Assembly: GCF_002000085.1 (NCBI RefSeq)
Contig: NZ_MUZU01000010.1
Span: 167,291-231,290 of the forward strand
Direction of reading: 5' to 3'
DNA: 64,000 bases
Source: Pseudocolwellia agarivorans
GTDB lineage: Bacteria > Pseudomonadota > Gammaproteobacteria > Enterobacterales > Alteromonadaceae
Shown here: piece after piece, positions 62,669 to 64,000 of the stretch
How the letters are laid out: each line of letters opens with the position of its first letter
How positions within the stretch are numbered: the first letter of the stretch is position 1
Notes under the pieces: generated by a model
Seen by the model: only the letters and a program-made list of their open reading frames with translations
Told to the model about the DNA's origin: nothing
Database searches by the model: none
Program-made: the position numbers and the translations under genes

Positions 62669-63153
62669 TTCATCGATGAAAAACACATAATTTGTATATG
62701 TGTCGTAGAAATCATAAATATCCATTCAAATATAGAAATACATACCGTTATGCTAAGTTTGTCGCTTAGTTCCCATTGAAACTAGAATCTTGAATGATAA
62801 TGAGTATAGGTATGTCGATTACATTGCAGGATTTATTTTTGCTTTAATATCGATGACTAAAATAGATAAACTTGAGAGCACTTAATGTTTTAAATCAGGA
62901 TTATACATCAAGTTTAATTTTATAAAACATCAACTGTGCTTGTATACAGTTGTGGTTATTTCTCGCTTTCTACAACAAAGCAGGTTTTTTTCCTCCTTTC
63001 ACGCAGCTGCTAGCATAGGTAAAAAAGTTATATTGTTGATATTTCGATTAAAGTGACTTAGTCTAGGTTTTTAAAGTTGTTTGTAAATGTTTTGTGGAAA
63101 GCAGGGTTTTTGCAAACTAATAAGCTGTTATAAACCTAAAGTTAGAAACTCCT
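62669..63153. other. Gap between the symporter and the cassette array
   Basis: I find no gene, tRNA or integrase in this 485-base gap. A GCTGTTATAAACC stretch at about 63125 resembles a weak cassette core and may mark the left boundary of the array. A T-rich run with CCTCC follows a TACAGTTGT inverted motif near 62940. It ends with a plausible promoter region before the gene at 63154. Confidence 0.5.
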
Positions 63154-63471
63154 ATGTCACCTATTGAAATCGCATACACAGTCAGTATTTTTATAATATC
63201 TTTTGGATTCATTTTTATTATTAAAATGGCATTCTCGGCTATTAAAAAAATTAATACTTTCTGGCTCACCGTTACTGCTCAAAACAAAATGACTTGTTTC
63301 AAATTCTACCAAGCGTTATATGTTTCAAACGTATTTGACGAGAATGCCGAGCTTCAATTAGTTAAACGTAAGCTAATGAAATCCCTTTTATTTTTTGTTT
63401 GGTTAGTTGTATTTATATTTGCAGTAAGAAATGGGATACTTCAGTTTGTTATTTCACCTACAGGTTTATAA
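63154..63471 (+). CDS. Cassette gene 1: small membrane protein of unknown function
   Basis: I do not recognise this 105-residue protein. It has an N-terminal helix (AYTVSIFIISFGFIFIIKMAF, residues ~8-28) and a C-terminal helix (LLFFVWLVVFIFAVRNGIL), with a basic and aromatic loop between (KIN, KRKLMK). The topology is probably in-in with the loop cytoplasmic. Its TAA stop at 63469-63471 lies inside the left end of an attC site, the usual compact arrangement of integron cassettes. No strong ribosome site is seen before the ATG. Confidence 0.6.
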   Translation: MSPIEIAYTVSIFIISFGFIFIIKMAFSAIKKINTFWLTVTAQNKMTCFKFYQALYVSNVFDENAELQLVKRKLMKSLLFFVWLVVFIFAVRNGILQFVISPTGL

Positions 63472-63561
63472 CAAGTTGCTTAAACGGACACAAACAGCTG
63501 GCTGTGCTCGTACCTCGCTATTATAGCCAGCCATTTTTAGCCGCTTAGCAAAGCGTTATAT
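63467..63561 (+). repeat. attC recombination site 1
   Basis: Left end TATAAC at 63467 and right core GCGTTATAT ending at 63561. The arms TATAAC...TGCTTAA..CGG and CCGCTTAGCA..GCGTTATA pair imperfectly, and a CTGGCT/AGCCAG inner stem encloses a TGTGCTCG...CTCGC loop. The site shares this central part with the one at 63809. Crossover would be at the G of GTTATAT, 63555. Confidence 0.88.
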
Positions 63562-63619
63562 GCAATTCATGTAGTAGGGTGCTTTAGCTAATAATTTGGT
63601 TATTAACTTTTACTTTTTA

Positions 63620-63730
63620 ATGCGCTGCTACGAGTTTCGCTATTGTGGTTTTTCAATAGTCACTAATAAGCTTTGCCTTGTTAAAGAGACTTTTGTTGGC
63701 AAAGCTATTATTTCGTTCTGGCATTTGTGA
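63620..63730 (+). CDS. Very short ORF within cassette 2
   Basis: The frame gives 36 residues starting MRCYEFRYCGFSIVTNKLC. It has no clear ribosome site, and many attC-type cassettes hold such short frames in the flanking sequence. I list it because cassette 2 (about 63556-63897) contains no other open frame on either strand. It may be non-coding. Confidence 0.2.
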   Translation: MRCYEFRYCGFSIVTNKLCLVKETFVGKAIISFWHL

Positions 63731-63808
63731 GTAGCTCAATTTATAGTGCGTTTATTACTACCGTCTTTTACTTTGAACTTGTGTATTTATGTTTAAGTTT
63801 ATCAGGCA

Positions 63809-63903
63809 TATAACAAGCAATTCAACGGGACTTTTACAGCTGGCTGTGCTCGTCCCTCGCAAATTATAGCCAGCAATAAAAGCCCATTAATTGGGCGTTA
63901 TGT
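63809..63903 (+). repeat. attC recombination site 2
   Basis: Left end TATAAC at 63809 and right core GGGCGTTATGT ending at 63903. Arms TATAAC..GCAATTCAACGGG and CCCATTAATTGGGCGTTATG pair imperfectly. The inner AGCTGGCT/AGCCAGC stem and the TGTGCTCG loop match attC site 1, so both belong to one array. Confidence 0.88.
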
Positions 63904-63943
63904 TTATTCGTAATTTTAGCTATTCAATTCAATAGGAATTAAA

Positions 63944-64000
63944 ATGTCAAATATAGAAGTTACACTTCCAGCCGTTGACGGAAGTGTTTATTGTCCGCAT
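63944..64000 (+). CDS. Cassette gene 3, N-terminal end (partial)
   Basis: An ATG at 63944, preceded by AGGAATTAAA, opens a frame of 19 codons that runs off the window (MSNIEVTLPAVDGSVYCPH). It starts about 45 bases after the core of attC site 2. The product cannot be identified from so little. Confidence 0.45.
   Translation, partial: MSNIEVTLPAVDGSVYCPH

Noticed and set aside
1..64000. Search by eye for tRNA, rRNA, integrase, transposase and phage genes
   Set aside because: None was recognised. Small RNAs cannot be excluded without a covariance search.

Overview
The window is low-GC, gene-dense chromosomal DNA from a marine gammaproteobacterium. Gene content points to Alteromonadales, probably Colwelliaceae (Colwellia/Thalassotalea-like): recC-recB-recD without ptrA, the small DUF3087/DUF5062/DUF2986-type genes beside recD, a PuuD-type urate oxidase, and VCR-like attC sites. 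This placement is inferred from gene content only. I see no rRNA, tRNA, CRISPR array, prophage or complete insertion sequence.

Layout. (1) 1-8.5 kb: a purine-ring degradation operon, starting inside xdhB and running xdhC, allantoinase, allantoicase, OHCU decarboxylase, HIU hydrolase, ureidoglycolate lyase, guanine deaminase and membrane urate oxidase PuuD, followed by a RutR-like TetR regulator. Together they take guanine/xanthine through urate and allantoin to glyoxylate plus urea. (2) 8.6-14 kb: a LacI regulator, a ~290-bp duplicated palindromic repeat, then galM, pgi and tal on the minus strand. (3) 14.5-24.7 kb: small membrane and envelope genes, a chemoreceptor with odd topology, a SIMPL-domain protein, and a MoxR-DUF58-transglutaminase operon. 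(4) 24.7-31 kb: an accessory region with a class 3 lipase, two tandem paralogues sharing a nearly identical 5' module, an Xre/RES toxin-antitoxin pair, two unknown genes bracketed by attC-like sites, and a truncated brnT next to an intact brnA. (5) 31-41.5 kb: recC-recB-recD and three small conserved genes. (6) 41.5-49.7 kb: a PAS-AraC regulator divergent from an FucP-like MFS transporter with a clear direct-repeat operator, asnB, a secreted pyroglutamyl-peptidase-like protein lacking the catalytic Cys, an ABC exporter and a nitroreductase. (7) 49.9-62.7 kb: a 13-gene catabolic island. (8) 63.1-64 kb: an integron cassette array with two well-formed attC sites and no integrase in view.

The most interesting system is the island at 49.9-62.7 kb. 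It joins a PuuE-like cyclic-amide hydrolase, a nitrilase-fold protein whose catalytic Lys and Cys are replaced, an aldehyde dehydrogenase, an SDR, two CaiB/BaiF CoA-transferases, an acyl-CoA dehydrogenase, a MaoC hydratase, a CitE-like CoA-ester lyase, a HapK/RedY-like small protein, a CpcT/CpeT-like lipoprotein and a sodium:solute symporter. The logic resembles opening a cyclic amide or imide, activating the product with CoA, then dehydrogenation, hydration and cleavage, as for C5-branched dicarboxylates. The two families otherwise associated with linear pyrroles (HapK in prodigiosin synthesis, CpcT in bilin attachment) suggest, speculatively, that the substrate is a pyrrole- or bilin-derived lactam or maleimide. 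A perfect 18-bp palindrome sits in front of the second half of the island.
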